From contig NZ_JASBRI010000009.1 of NCBI RefSeq assembly GCF_030149515.1, forward strand, positions 1-45,853: a stretch of 45,853 bases of DNA. Reading direction: 5' to 3'. The DNA comes from Maricaulis sp. Lineage in GTDB: Bacteria > Pseudomonadota > Alphaproteobacteria > Caulobacterales > Maricaulaceae. The position numbers and the translations under genes are program-made. Positions 24,855-34,382 of the stretch are shown here, in pieces; within the stretch, counting starts at the first letter, position 1; each line of letters begins with the position of its first letter. The notes below the pieces were generated by a model. It saw only the letters and a list, made by a program, of their open reading frames with translations. It was not told the DNA's origin and did no database searches.

Positions 24855-26731
24855 CTCTGCCCTCCCGGCGGTGTCTCGAGCGGAAAGCTGACGCGGATCC
24901 GTGTGCCCGCCGCCGAGCTTTCATATTCCAGCTGTCCGCCAAGTCCGGCAGTCCGGCTCTGCATGTTGGACAGGCCGTTGCCTGACGTCACCGACGCGGG
25001 ATCGAAGCCGTGTCCGTTGTCGCTGATTTCGAGCGCAGCCATGCCTCCGGCCCGCCTCAGCGCGAGAGACAGCCGGCTGGCGCCGGAATGGCGCATCACG
25101 TTCGAGACGGCCTCTCGGATGATCGACCGGAGCCCGTGGGTGGCCGGGGTGGACAGGTCGGGTGCCTGGCCGATCTGGTTCGACCAGTCCAGACCGATTC
25201 CCACCGCGGAAAGGCGTTCCGCCGTCTCCACGCGCAGTTCGGCGAGGGTTTCGTCAAGGTCTATGCCCGGGGTTGCGGCGTTGTTGATGATGTCACGCAG
25301 GTCGGTCAGCGTCTCGCGAATCATCAGGTCCTTGCGGTCCCGGTCTCCCGAATGCAGCGCGCAGAGCAATTGGGCGCCGATATTGTCATGCATGTCGCGG
25401 GCGATGCGGCTGCGCTCTTCGGCAACGCCCAGATCATAGGCCCGACGGCTCTTTTCGGCGTGTGCCATCAGCTCGATCAGACGGCGTGCCGTTTCAAGAT
25501 GCCTTGGTGAAAACAGAGCCCGGCCGCGCCAGGGATAGCGCAGCATCAGACCGGGGTGTCCGGTCAGCGCCGGCAGCCGCATCTCGACACCGTCCTGGCG
25601 AATTTCCGGTTCGCCGTCGAACAGCCCGTCCTCGACAATCTCCAGCGGCTCGAAGAGGCGGTCCAGCAAGGTGCGCCAGCGCTGGTTGCGCGTCCGGTCC
25701 GAGGCGCCGAAGGCGATGTCCACGACGGCTCGGAAAAGCTCGTCCTCCCGGAGCCCCGGCCGCGGCAATATGCGCTGCGCGGCGATATCGCGAAGCGGCA
25801 GGTAGACGAAAGCAACCGCAAGCAGGGCCAGGGCGAATGCAGGGCCCGGCTCGACCGAGACGACAGAGATCAGCACCCCGTCCACCGCTAGCAGGATGAG
25901 CGCGCCGGCTGCATAGAACAGGAGGCGGAAGGCCCAATCGCCCAGGTCGAACAAGCGGTAGCGGCGCAGCCCCGCTGCCACGCCGATATAGATCAGGAGG
26001 AAGAAAGCGAACGAGTAATGGGCCTCGATAATGGGCTCATGGCCCAGCATCGCCGGAATCGCCGTCATGGTGATGAAGCCGCCCGCCCCGAACAGTACGG
26101 CCAGTCCGAACCAGACCGCGACGGCCCGGGCCCGGGGGTCTCGGCCGGTGACAATCATCTGTGCGCCGGCCGCCAGGCAGATGGCCAGCATTTCCAGCAC
26201 GGTGATGGTGTGGACATTGGTAAGGCCGCCTCGCGGTACACCGGCGAGGGCCAGCAGAGTCCACAGACCGAAGACGAGACTGGAACCGATCGCCAGGATG
26301 CGGCGGGCCGGCAGCCGGCCGGGATAGATCAGGAAGAGCGCGATCATGGCGATGCCGAAACCCGACGCGCCGATCGAATTGGTCATGGACAGGGCCGTCA
26401 CGACATCGTCGCTCAGCGGAGCGATCCCGAAGCGCCACGGGACCGGCGCATAGGTGAAGGCCATCGTCGCCAGTCCGCTGAGCGCGAACAGGCGTGTCGC
26501 CGTGTCGCGGGGCCGCAGGGCCCACACCCAGCCGGAGATCGACAATGCGCCGAAGCCGACGGCGATCTGGATCCAGAAAACATGCCCCAGCTCTGCAATC
26601 GAGCGGAAGGGCTGGTCCGCTTCGGCGGGGCGCAGGGCGGTCCAGGTCACCGCGGCACTGGCGGCCAGGCTGACAAACAAGACGAGCACCAACCGCGTAT
26701 TCGGAGGCAGACGGGTCTGTCGCATATTCAT
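24851..26731 (-). CDS. membrane sensor histidine kinase, NarL-partner type
   Basis: A 626-aa kinase. The N-terminal half (about 15-330) has some seven to nine hydrophobic spans, starting RLVLVLFVSLAASAAVTW. A linker follows, then a HisKA_3 dimerisation helix with the motif EERSRIARDMHDNIGAQLL; H448 is the phosphorylation site. The ATPase has an N-box REAVSNVMRH and a G1-box SDNGHGF. Cognate to the overlapping LuxR regulator. No periplasmic sensing domain is evident, so the signal is probably read within or near the membrane. A start at 26725 is also possible. Confidence 0.93.
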   Translation of the reverse strand: MNMRQTRLPPNTRLVLVLFVSLAASAAVTWTALRPAEADQPFRSIAELGHVFWIQIAVGFGALSISGWVWALRPRDTATRLFALSGLATMAFTYAPVPWRFGIAPLSDDVVTALSMTNSIGASGFGIAMIALFLIYPGRLPARRILAIGSSLVFGLWTLLALAGVPRGGLTNVHTITVLEMLAICLAAGAQMIVTGRDPRARAVAVWFGLAVLFGAGGFITMTAIPAMLGHEPIIEAHYSFAFFLLIYIGVAAGLRRYRLFDLGDWAFRLLFYAAGALILLAVDGVLISVVSVEPGPAFALALLAVAFVYLPLRDIAAQRILPRPGLREDELFRAVVDIAFGASDRTRNQRWRTLLDRLFEPLEIVEDGLFDGEPEIRQDGVEMRLPALTGHPGLMLRYPWRGRALFSPRHLETARRLIELMAHAEKSRRAYDLGVAEERSRIARDMHDNIGAQLLCALHSGDRDRKDLMIRETLTDLRDIINNAATPGIDLDETLAELRVETAERLSAVGIGLDWSNQIGQAPDLSTPATHGLRSIIREAVSNVMRHSGASRLSLALRRAGGMAALEISDNGHGFDPASVTSGNGLSNMQSRTAGLGGQLEYESSAAGTRIRVSFPLETPPGGQR

Positions 26732-26911
26732 CCTGTCTGGTGCCCCCCTGTACGCCAGCGACCCAGTTCATAGACCGGCACGCCGAGAAACCGGCTCCCC
26801 GGAACGGGGGATGGCTGACGGGCCTAGTCCTCCATAATTTCGGCGACTGCGCCAGAGGAAAGCCCGGTGCGTGACGGCGGGCACGGATTAAAAAAATGGG
26901 GGATAGATGCC

Positions 26912-27265
26912 ATGCGCGGATTTGTGCGAGCCGGGACTGTCATGGCTCTGGCGGCGGGCCTTGCGGCCTGCGCGTCGCTGGTCACCGGCGGTCCGTTGGT
27001 CCGGCCCGGTGAGCCGACCGGAACGCTGGAAATCGTCAACCGGTCGAGCCGGACCCTGAGCGCGATCCTGATCTCGGACTGTTCGGCAGCCAGCTACGGG
27101 CTCAATCGTCTGCCGGCCGGCGTAACCGTTCCGCCGGGCCGGTCCTACCGGTTCACCGTCTCGGCCGGTTGCTGGGACGTCGATGCGGGCCTCGCCTACA
27201 ACGAGGCGCGCTTCCGCACCCGGGTACCCGCAGGACGTCTGGTGCGCCACGCGGTCGTGGACTGA
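26912..27265 (+). CDS. small putative lipoprotein
   Basis: A 117-aa protein with a lipoprotein signal: LAAGLAAC (Cys20 is the likely lipidated residue). The mature part is short and beta-rich (TGTLEIVNRSSRTLSAILI, RSYRFTVSAGCWDVDAG) with two further Cys. The ATG follows TGGGGGATAG. No family was recognised; it could be an envelope accessory protein. It is convergent with the EamA transporter gene. Confidence 0.65.
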   Translation: MRGFVRAGTVMALAAGLAACASLVTGGPLVRPGEPTGTLEIVNRSSRTLSAILISDCSAASYGLNRLPAGVTVPPGRSYRFTVSAGCWDVDAGLAYNEARFRTRVPAGRLVRHAVVD

Positions 27266-27382
27266 AAGAACGGGCGGGATGCCCCTTGAGGTTTGTTTGC
27301 CAGGGCGGCCCTGACTTCGGCATTCGCTGCGGCACCGGCTCAAGCCCGGACAATTTCCGGGCGGGTTGCCGCCAGCCCTCAC

Positions 27383-28276
27383 TCAGAGCCGGTTCCTCGC
27401 CGGAGCCCTGCGGCGTTTCCGGATCGGGTTGAACTGGGCGAACAGGATGCTCGCCACTACCAGCAGCGCGCCGGCGGTCTGCAGTGCGGTGAGATCCTGG
27501 CCGAGCACCAGCCAGCCGAGCAGCACGGCGGTCAGCGGGCTGAGAAAGCCCAGCACCGACACGGCGGCCGGGTCGATCTTCTGAACGCCGCGGAACCACA
27601 GCACATAGGTCAGTGCCGCGCCGATCAGGCCCAGCCAGGCAAGACCGGCGAGACTTGTGGCATCCATGGCCGGCAATCCCGGCTCGAACACCAGGGCGGC
27701 CGGCAGAAGCAGCAATCCGCCAGCAGCAAGCTGCCAGGCGGTGAATGTCAGCAGCGGCGTGTCGCCGCGCAGTTTGCGGCTGTAGACCGTGCCGGCCGCC
27801 ATGGAGGCGGCGCCCGCGAGGGCGGCGCCGATCCCGATCATGTCCAGCCGGGCTGCGGCGGTGAGGGCGACCAGGGCGACGCCCGCCACGCCCAGCATCC
27901 CGGCCAGCAGCGCGTCGCGGCGCACCGGTGTGGCCAGCACCGCACGGGCGATGAAGATCACCAGCAGGGCCTGTGTTGCGCCCATAGTGGCGGCCACCCC
28001 GCCGGGCAGGCGATAGGCCGCGATGAAGAGAAAGGTCCAGAACGCCGCGAAATTCAGCCCGCCGAGAATGAAAATGTCGACCAGCTTTTCCCGCGGCGGC
28101 AGCTTGCGCACGACCAGCAGCAGCAACAGTCCGGCCGGCAGCGCGCGGAGCATCGCGATCGTCAGCGGATAGCCCTCCGGCAGCATTTCACTCGTGACAA
28201 GATAGGTCGTGCCCCAGATGACCGGTGCCAGTGCGGTCAGGGCGAGCGTCTGCAGACGGGTGAGGGGATGGCGCAT
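27383..28276 (-). CDS. EamA family (drug/metabolite) transporter
   Basis: A 297-aa integral membrane protein with two EamA repeats and about ten hydrophobic spans (VIWGTTYLVTSEMLP near the start, FLSPLTAVLLGWLVLGQDL in the second half). These carriers move amino acids, nucleotides or drugs, often outward; the substrate is unknown. It starts only 3 bases after the cyclase gene (site GGGGGAG), so the two form an operon. The basic tail RKRRRAPARNRL is the cytoplasmic end. Confidence 0.9.
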   Translation of the reverse strand: MRHPLTRLQTLALTALAPVIWGTTYLVTSEMLPEGYPLTIAMLRALPAGLLLLLVVRKLPPREKLVDIFILGGLNFAAFWTFLFIAAYRLPGGVAATMGATQALLVIFIARAVLATPVRRDALLAGMLGVAGVALVALTAAARLDMIGIGAALAGAASMAAGTVYSRKLRGDTPLLTFTAWQLAAGGLLLLPAALVFEPGLPAMDATSLAGLAWLGLIGAALTYVLWFRGVQKIDPAAVSVLGFLSPLTAVLLGWLVLGQDLTALQTAGALLVVASILFAQFNPIRKRRRAPARNRL

Positions 28277-28279
28277 GGC

Positions 28280-29275
28280 TCACTCCCCCGCCGGACGCAA
28301 TGGCAGCGCGATGGGCCGCATGGGCGCGGCGTCGGCGCCGCGAAGCCTCAGCCCGCCCCCGATGAAGGCAAACGCGTAGATGCTGTCGCGCGCGAGTTCC
28401 TCCAGATAGACAAGCTCGAGGATGGGCGCGCCCTGTTCGGCGAGGAGATAGGTGTGGACCGGGACGTAATTCGTCTCGATTTCCGAGGGGAAGGCCTCGA
28501 AGCTGAGATTGTCCGCCCCGACAACCATGGCGCCGGACTCCTCGATCAGGAAGCGCGCCGCCTCCATTCCAAGGCCCGGCGGATGGCTCATATAGGCCTG
28601 GGCATCCTCATAGACCTGCATGCGCCCGGTCCGGATAAGGACCACATCGCCCTCGCGCAGCGCGACATCCTGGCGGTCGAGTGCGTCGCGCAGGTCGCCG
28701 GCGGTGATGCGGTAATTGTCGGCGAGCATCTCCACGCCCAATGCGGCCGGCAGGTCGATCAGAACACCGCGTGCGACGATCGGCGGCAGCGCTTCTGCGC
28801 CTGCCACCGTCCAGCCGCGGTCGCCGAGATGATCGTCGGCGCTGAACCCGTTCCAGATTTCGCCGTCCAGGCCGAAATGCGCGAGCGTATCGATATGGGT
28901 GCCGGAATGCGTGTACATCGACACGGCACTGCCGGTGTAGCTGACATGTTCGTTCATGTCCGCACCCAGGCCGAGCGGGTCGTCGATCACCGTGCCGCGC
29001 GGCGTGTGGGTCATCCATATGCGGTAATGGGGATCGCCGGCGGCCTGCCAGCTGGGCATGCCGATGAAATAGTCTACCGAGAGATCGTAGACCGTGTGGC
29101 CGTCGATGCGGGCCAGCACGTCCGCCCGGCTTTCATCGGTCATCAGGTTGAGACGGCCGATTTCATCGTCGGGCCCCCAGGGGCTGGTTCCTACGGTCTG
29201 TGCGTCCGCGGCCGGCGGCATCGTGCCGAGAAACAGGGCGAGGGCGATTGCAGTGGCGGTTCTGGAATAGGGCAT
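28280..29275 (-). CDS. exported cyclase-family (kynurenine formamidase-like) hydrolase
   Basis: A 331-aa protein with a signal peptide (about 1-24, ending PAADA). The metal motif of the cyclase/KynB fold is HSGTHIDTLAH (H123, H127, D129, H133), so it probably hydrolyses an amide or ester with a bound divalent metal. An export signal is unlike true KynB, so the substrate is not assumed to be N-formylkynurenine. ATG at 29275 has AGGAGG upstream. It heads an operon with an EamA exporter and is divergent from a LysR gene that probably controls it. Confidence 0.85.
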   Translation of the reverse strand: MPYSRTATAIALALFLGTMPPAADAQTVGTSPWGPDDEIGRLNLMTDESRADVLARIDGHTVYDLSVDYFIGMPSWQAAGDPHYRIWMTHTPRGTVIDDPLGLGADMNEHVSYTGSAVSMYTHSGTHIDTLAHFGLDGEIWNGFSADDHLGDRGWTVAGAEALPPIVARGVLIDLPAALGVEMLADNYRITAGDLRDALDRQDVALREGDVVLIRTGRMQVYEDAQAYMSHPPGLGMEAARFLIEESGAMVVGADNLSFEAFPSEIETNYVPVHTYLLAEQGAPILELVYLEELARDSIYAFAFIGGGLRLRGADAAPMRPIALPLRPAGE

Positions 29276-29313
29276 GGCAGCCTCCTGAAAGCTTGGTGCT
29301 GCCAACTTGTTCC

Positions 29314-29326
29314 TTCCAGTATGGAA
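29314..29326. promoter_or_regulatory. LysR-type operator
   Basis: TTCCA-GTA-TGGAA is a perfect palindrome that also fits T-N11-A, the LysR recognition pattern. It lies between the divergent LysR gene (46 bases to the ATG) and the cyclase operon (38 bases to the ATG). Confidence 0.6.
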
Positions 29327-29372
29327 TGATAATTGTGCAAAAAATTGATGGACTGTTCAGTGAGAGGAAATA

Positions 29373-30311
29373 ATGGACCGGTTTGTCGCCCTGTCGGTCT
29401 TCCGGCGCGTGATCGAGCTCAACGGTTTCGGTGCCGCGGCGCGGGATCTGGGCTATTCCAATGCCGCCGTCAGCAAGATCATCAAGGACCTTGAAGCGGA
29501 TCTCGGCGCGCCCCTCATCGCCAGGACAACCCGCTCCCTCAGCCTGACCGATACCGGCCGTGACTATTACGACAGGATCACCCGGCTGCTGGACGAGCTG
29601 GCCGAAGCGGACGAGACGGCCCGGTCCTCCGGCGTCGAACCCCGCGGGCGGCTGCGGATCAGTGCGCCCATGTCCATGGGGCTGCTCAGACTGTCCGGGC
29701 TGATCGCGACATTTTCGGCCCGCCATCCCCGGATCGATATCCAGACGGAATTCAGCGACCGCTATGTCGATCTGGTCGGCGAACGGTTCGACCTGGCGAT
29801 ACGCGGCGGCGGGCTGCAGGATTCCAGCCTGCGCGCCCGCAAGCTCATGACGATCGAGCGCGGCCTGCTGGCGTCCCCGGCCTATCTGGAGCGGCGGGGC
29901 GTACCCGCCAGCCCGTCCGGCCTGGCGGACCACAACTGCCTGATCTTCACCATGGCGGCCGCACCCACGACGTGGTCGCTGCGTGCAGGCCGTTCATCAA
30001 AGAGCGTGTCCGTGCAGGGAAATTTCCGCGCCAACAACTCCCTTGCCCTGCGCGACGCGGCCATCGCCGGAGCCGGCATCGCCTTCATCCCGCTGCTCTA
30101 TGCCGAGGAGGCCCGGGAGGCGGGCGCGCTGGTCCGCGTGCTGCCCGACTGGTCGGGTGAGGGGCACAACCTGTTCGGCGTCTATCCGGGACATCGCGAA
30201 AGCTCGCGCAAGCTGAGGCTCTTCCTCGACTGCCTGGTCGAGGGATTGCCGGGCCCGGCAGAGGCGCGGCCCGGGACCGGGCCGGACAAACGGAAAAATG
30301 GTGCCGGCTGA
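29373..30311 (+). CDS. LysR family transcriptional regulator
   Basis: A 312-aa regulator. The winged helix is at residues 1-60 (GFGAAARDLGYSNAAVSKIIKDLE), followed by a substrate-binding domain (about 90-290). GAGAGGAA precedes the ATG. It is transcribed away from the cyclase/EamA operon with a T-N11-A palindrome between, so it likely regulates that operon and itself. The effector is unknown. The last 13 bases overlap the 3' end of the tRNA-Thr gene on the other strand. Confidence 0.93.
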   Translation: MDRFVALSVFRRVIELNGFGAAARDLGYSNAAVSKIIKDLEADLGAPLIARTTRSLSLTDTGRDYYDRITRLLDELAEADETARSSGVEPRGRLRISAPMSMGLLRLSGLIATFSARHPRIDIQTEFSDRYVDLVGERFDLAIRGGGLQDSSLRARKLMTIERGLLASPAYLERRGVPASPSGLADHNCLIFTMAAAPTTWSLRAGRSSKSVSVQGNFRANNSLALRDAAIAGAGIAFIPLLYAEEAREAGALVRVLPDWSGEGHNLFGVYPGHRESSRKLRLFLDCLVEGLPGPAEARPGTGPDKRKNGAG

Positions 30312-30374
30312 GGGACTCGAACCCCCGACCCTCTGATTACAAATCAGATGCTCTACCAGCTGAGCTAAGCCGGC
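30299..30374 (-). tRNA. tRNA-Thr (anticodon TGT)
   Basis: A 76-base cloverleaf with CCA encoded. Acceptor GCCGGCT/AGCCGGC, anticodon stem TCTGA/TCAGA, loop TTTGTAA, anticodon TGT, T-loop TTCGAGT. Its 3' end overlaps the LysR stop codon on the plus strand. Confidence 0.97.
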
Positions 30375-30462
30375 ACTCTCAGGCCCGCTCTGATACGCGG
30401 CGGCGGAGGGCGGGACAAGGGTTTGGTGCAATGCGTGCTGTCCTGCCCTGCGCGCCGGGCCG

Positions 30463-30897
30463 TCAGTCCTTGACGGCGACCTTGTCCATAAAGGTGAACA
30501 CCGCCGCCATGGCCAGGAATCCCGTCAGCAGATGGGCCGAATCCAGCACCAGAAGCAGGATATGCTGCTGGGCGTAGACGGTGTCGTAGGCCATGGTCGT
30601 CACGCAAAAGCCCACGCACAGGAAGACCGCCCATTTCAGGGCGCTGCCCAGATCGTCGGCATTGAGGGCCTTGAGCGCCAGGCCCAGGAAGGCGGCCATC
30701 GCCACCGACAGGGCAAAGCCGATTGCCATGGACGGGCCGGCGGCACTTTCCGCGGCAGCCAGTTCGGCTTCGGTGAAGCCCCACAGGCCGATCCAGAGAT
30801 CGGCAAAGAGCAGGCCGTAGAAGATGAAGCCGGCGAGATAGAGCACGATGGCAGCCACCAGCGTCGCCAGGATGTTCAAACCCAGAATTCGCGGCAT
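30463..30897 (-). CDS. DUF1761-like membrane protein
   Basis: A 144-aa protein with four hydrophobic spans ([78 protein letters not shown]). The first span with [14 protein letters not shown] resembles DUF1761 proteins. ATG at 30897 has GGGGAGG upstream; the open frame to 30972 is ignored. Function is unknown. Divergent from metG. Confidence 0.72.
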   Translation of the reverse strand: MPRILGLNILATLVAAIVLYLAGFIFYGLLFADLWIGLWGFTEAELAAAESAAGPSMAIGFALSVAMAAFLGLALKALNADDLGSALKWAVFLCVGFCVTTMAYDTVYAQQHILLLVLDSAHLLTGFLAMAAVFTFMDKVAVKD

Positions 30898-31016
30898 TTG
30901 ATGTTTCCTCCCCATTGAAGGGCTTGTATGTGTCACGCCCTCGGGGCGAGTCCCCCGGGACTCGCCTTTCACGCGAACACCTTACCCGGAAATCCGCGCA
31001 AGAGAAGAAGATCGAA

Positions 31017-32747
31017 ATGGCCCGCATACTGATCACCAGCGCTCTGCCCTACATCAATGGTGTCAAGCATTTGGGGAATCTGGCCGGTTCGATGCTTCCC
31101 GCCGATGTCTATGCCCGCTTCCAGCGGGCGATGGGCCATGACGTGCTTTATATCTGTGCCACCGACGAACACGGCACGCCGGCCGAGCTGGCCGCCGCCG
31201 CGGCGGACATGGATGTGCGCGCCTATTGCGACGAGCAGCACGAGATCCAAAAGCGCGCCGGCGACGGTTTCGCCCTGAGCTATGATTATTTCGGCCGCAC
31301 CTCCAACGAGCCCAATATCGTGCTGACCCAGCATTTCGCGCACGTGCTGGAGGAGAAGGGGCTGATCGAGGAGCGCCTGGAACACCAGGTCTTCTCCATC
31401 GACGACGACCGTTTCCTGCCCGACCGCTATGTCGAGGGCACCTGTCCGCATTGCGATTTCGAGCGCGCGCGCGGCGATCAGTGCGACAATTGCGGACGCC
31501 TTCTCGAACCCACCGATCTGAAAGAGCCGTATTCGAAGATTTCCGGCTCGAAGAATCTCGAAGTGCGCGAGACCAAGCATCTCCACCTGCTGCAGACGAA
31601 GGTGGAGCCGCAGATCCGGGCCTGGGTCGATGCGGCGACGGAATGGCCCAGCCTGGCCAAGTCGATCGCGTACAAATGGCTGGACGAGGGGCTGCGCGAC
31701 CGCTCCATCACCCGGGACCTGAAATGGGGCGTGCCGGTGACCCGGGACGGCCAGCCGCGCGAAGGCTTCGAGAACAAGGTCTTCTATGTCTGGTTCGATG
31801 CGCCCATCGGCTATATCGGCGCCACCGTGGAATGGGCCGAGGCCAATGGCGGGGCGGGCAGCCGCGACTGGGAGAGCTGGTGGCGCACCGACAAGGGCGC
31901 CGGCGACGTCACCTATGTGCAATTCATGGGCAAGGACAATGTCGCCTTCCACACCGTCTCCTTCCCGGCCACGATCCTGGGGTCGGAGGAACCCTGGAAG
32001 ACGGTCGACAAGCTCAAGGCCTTCAACTGGCTGACCTGGTATGGCGGCAAATTCTCCACCTCCGAACAGCGCGGCGTCTTCATGGACCAGGCGCTGGACC
32101 TGCTGCCGGGCGACTACTGGCGCTGGTATCTCACGGCGAACGCGCCGGAAGGGGCGGATTCGGCCTTCACCTGGGAGCATTTCCAGTCGCTGATCAATTC
32201 CGACCTGGCCAATGTGCTGGGCAATTTCGTCAACCGGATCACCCGGTACACCGCCTCGAAATTCGACGGCCGGGTGCCGGCCGCCGGCGAGCCGGGCGAG
32301 GCTGAGGCCTGGATTGCCGACGAGCTGGGCCAGCGCCTGCCCGCCATCGTCGCCCACATGGAGGCGATGGAGTTCCGCAAGGCCGCCGCCGAAGTGCGTG
32401 CGGTATGGGCGGCGGGCAATGAATATCTCACCCGGGCCGAACCCTGGGTGAAATACAAGTCCGATGTCGATGCCGCCGCCGTGGGCGTGCGCACCGGGCT
32501 CAACCTGGTGGCCCTGTTCGGCATTCTCGCCCAGCCCTTCATCCCCGAAGCGGCGGGCCGGATCCTCGATGCGATGGGCGTGCCGCAAGACCGGCGCTCC
32601 TGGCAGTTCGGCGACATTGCCGGTCTGCTCGATGCGCTGCCGCACGGCCACGCCATCACCCCGCCGCCGGTTCTCTTCGCCAAGATCGAGGACGACCAGG
32701 TGGCCGAATGGACGCAGCGCTTCGGCGGGGCGGAGCCGGACGCATGA
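31017..32747 (+). CDS. metG: methionyl-tRNA synthetase
   Basis: Charges tRNA-Met. The 576-aa protein has the class I catalytic core with HLGN (18-21) as the HIGH motif, a zinc knuckle CPHC...CDNC (C143, C146, C156, C159), and the KMSKS loop here read as KFSTS (345-349). The anticodon-binding helical domain follows (about 410-560); the C-terminal dimerisation domain of E. coli MetG is absent. ATG at 31017 matches the conserved [15 protein letters not shown] start; the open frame from 30915 is shadow. The stop overlaps the next gene as ATGA. Confidence 0.96.
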   Translation: MARILITSALPYINGVKHLGNLAGSMLPADVYARFQRAMGHDVLYICATDEHGTPAELAAAAADMDVRAYCDEQHEIQKRAGDGFALSYDYFGRTSNEPNIVLTQHFAHVLEEKGLIEERLEHQVFSIDDDRFLPDRYVEGTCPHCDFERARGDQCDNCGRLLEPTDLKEPYSKISGSKNLEVRETKHLHLLQTKVEPQIRAWVDAATEWPSLAKSIAYKWLDEGLRDRSITRDLKWGVPVTRDGQPREGFENKVFYVWFDAPIGYIGATVEWAEANGGAGSRDWESWWRTDKGAGDVTYVQFMGKDNVAFHTVSFPATILGSEEPWKTVDKLKAFNWLTWYGGKFSTSEQRGVFMDQALDLLPGDYWRWYLTANAPEGADSAFTWEHFQSLINSDLANVLGNFVNRITRYTASKFDGRVPAAGEPGEAEAWIADELGQRLPAIVAHMEAMEFRKAAAEVRAVWAAGNEYLTRAEPWVKYKSDVDAAAVGVRTGLNLVALFGILAQPFIPEAAGRILDAMGVPQDRRSWQFGDIAGLLDALPHGHAITPPPVLFAKIEDDQVAEWTQRFGGAEPDA

Positions 32748-33049
32748 CCGGCACGCCGCGGGCCTACGCCCCGCTCGACATCGTCACGATTGCCATGGAT
32801 TGCAGGACGCTGGATGCGCTCCGGGCGCCGCTGGACTTCGCTGCGGCGTCGGACGATCCCTGGGTGCTCAATGCCGGCATCCTGGCCATCGGCCATGCGG
32901 CGCGGCGCTTCAGGGCCTATCCCCGGGCGATGAAGGAGCGGCTCTGGGGCCGCATCCACCAGTTCCCGGACCTCATATCGCCCCGTCTCGCCGGCACGCG
33001 GCTGGATGCCGAGGGCGATATCGCCCATTTCGGGGCGAAGGGCGTCTAG
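32744..33049 (+). CDS. small helical protein, HEAT-like
   Basis: A 101-aa protein coupled to metG by an ATGA overlap. It is helical, with a central [20 protein letters not shown] segment like that of small HEAT-repeat proteins (a GHLAR-type motif) that are common in bacteria and often linked to immunity or toxin contexts; this resemblance is from memory and untested. No catalytic residues are evident. It lies between metG and the QEGLA peptidase gene, so the three are probably one operon. Real function is unknown. Confidence 0.6.
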   Translation: MTGTPRAYAPLDIVTIAMDCRTLDALRAPLDFAAASDDPWVLNAGILAIGHAARRFRAYPRAMKERLWGRIHQFPDLISPRLAGTRLDAEGDIAHFGAKGV

Positions 33050-33054
33050 ACGCC

Positions 33055-34326
33055 ATGGCCGCCGATCTCTTTCCCGCCGAGATCGAGCGCCTGGAACGGG
33101 CGGGCCGGCTGTTGCTGGAGGCCGAGGACCGGCTGCCGGTGCTGCGTACCATCGCCTGGGAGCGCCGCCATGCCGACGCTTTCTTCGCCGCCGGCGAACG
33201 GGAATTGCCCAGGCCCGACTATCCCCGCATCGATCCGGAACCCTCGCTCGAGCGCGTCGCCGAGGCGCGGCGGCTGATCGATGGCGACAGCCCGGTCCAT
33301 GCCTGGCTCCTGCGTCTCACCGAGACCATGGCCGACACGGCGCGCCTGCTGGCCGCCACCGGCACGGCCGGGTTTCACACCTATTCGCGCCGCCTCTACG
33401 GCGATCCCGCCAGCCCGATTGCCGATGGCCGGCGCACTGCGCTGGACCTGGCGCGGCGGCTGGACGATGTGCTCGCGGATTTCGAGGGCGCCGCGGTGCG
33501 CCTGGAACCGCCCGAACAGCTCTCGGCGCGGGATCTCAAGGCCCGGCTGGACGCGGAACTGCCCGCCGTCTTCGCCGGCCAGGCGCCGCGCGTGGAGGTG
33601 ACGCTGGACGTCTCGGCCAAGGCGGCTGCCGGGCGCGATTATATCAAGCTGCGGGCGGACGCGGTCTTTTCCGATCTCGATGTCACCCAATTGCTCCATC
33701 ACGAGGCCTATATCCACATCGCCACCAGCCGGAACGGGCTGCAACAGGCCCGTTTCCCGATCCTGGCGGAGAGCCATCCGGGGAATGCGCGCACCCAGGA
33801 AGGGCTGGCCGTTTTCGCCGAATTCATCTCCGGCGCCCTCGATCCGCGCCGCTTCCGGCGCCTGGCCGACCGGGTGATCGCCATCGACATGGCGGCGAAC
33901 GGGGCGGACTTCCTCGAGCTCTACCGCTTCTTCCGCGAGCGCAACGCGCCGGACCGGCCGATCGAGGCCTTCGAGAGCGCGCGCCGCGTCGTGCGGGGCG
34001 GGCTGGTGGGCGGCGGGGCGCCCTTCACCAAGGATTCGGTCTATCTGGGCGGCCTGCTGGAAGTGCACAACTATCTGCGCACCGCCGTGCGCGCCGGCGA
34101 TCCGGGCCTGATCCGGCTGCTCTTCGCCGGCAAGATGGACCTGGCCGATCTCGGGGCCATGAAGCAATTGCGCGAGGCCGGCCTGATTAGCGAACCGGCC
34201 ATCATGCCGCCCTGGGCACGCGACTTGCGCTACCTGCTCTCCTACCTGGCCTATTCGACCTTCCTCAACGAGATCGACCTGGCCCATGTGGCGGCGCGGT
34301 ACGAACACTTGTTTGCGGACGATTGA
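33055..34326 (+). CDS. MATCAP/QEGLA-type peptidase (DUF1704)
   Basis: A 423-aa protein of the family once called flavohemoglobin expression-modulating QEGLA proteins. The namesake motif TQEGLAVF is present (E249), with the metal site HEAYIH (H216, E217, H221), an HExxxH pattern as in the eukaryotic tubulin tyrosine carboxypeptidases MATCAP. It is therefore probably a zinc carboxypeptidase; its bacterial substrate is unknown. ATG at 33055 is 5 bases after the stop of the 101-aa gene, inside the metG operon. The long open frame from 32464 is shadow. Confidence 0.83.
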   Translation: MAADLFPAEIERLERAGRLLLEAEDRLPVLRTIAWERRHADAFFAAGERELPRPDYPRIDPEPSLERVAEARRLIDGDSPVHAWLLRLTETMADTARLLAATGTAGFHTYSRRLYGDPASPIADGRRTALDLARRLDDVLADFEGAAVRLEPPEQLSARDLKARLDAELPAVFAGQAPRVEVTLDVSAKAAAGRDYIKLRADAVFSDLDVTQLLHHEAYIHIATSRNGLQQARFPILAESHPGNARTQEGLAVFAEFISGALDPRRFRRLADRVIAIDMAANGADFLELYRFFRERNAPDRPIEAFESARRVVRGGLVGGGAPFTKDSVYLGGLLEVHNYLRTAVRAGDPGLIRLLFAGKMDLADLGAMKQLREAGLISEPAIMPPWARDLRYLLSYLAYSTFLNEIDLAHVAARYEHLFADD

Positions 34327-34382
34327 CGCGGCCGCGCGCACCCGCTCGAATGGCCGCAACGAGAGACAAGGGGAAGCACGAC

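Noticed and set aside
27266..27300. weak hairpin GGGC/GCCC followed by a T-rich stretch after the lipoprotein gene
   Set aside because: Stem of only 4 bp; too weak to call a terminator.
27293..29329. 678-aa open frame antisense to the EamA and cyclase genes
   Set aside because: It spans two well-supported minus-strand genes and reads as low-complexity shadow.
30969..32651. 560-aa open frame antisense to metG
   Set aside because: It mirrors a certain gene, has no ribosome site or recognisable domain, and its composition is that of an antisense frame in GC-rich DNA.
32464..33054. upstream extension of the QEGLA peptidase frame
   Set aside because: It overlaps metG and the 101-aa gene out of frame; ATG 33055 matches the expected domain length.
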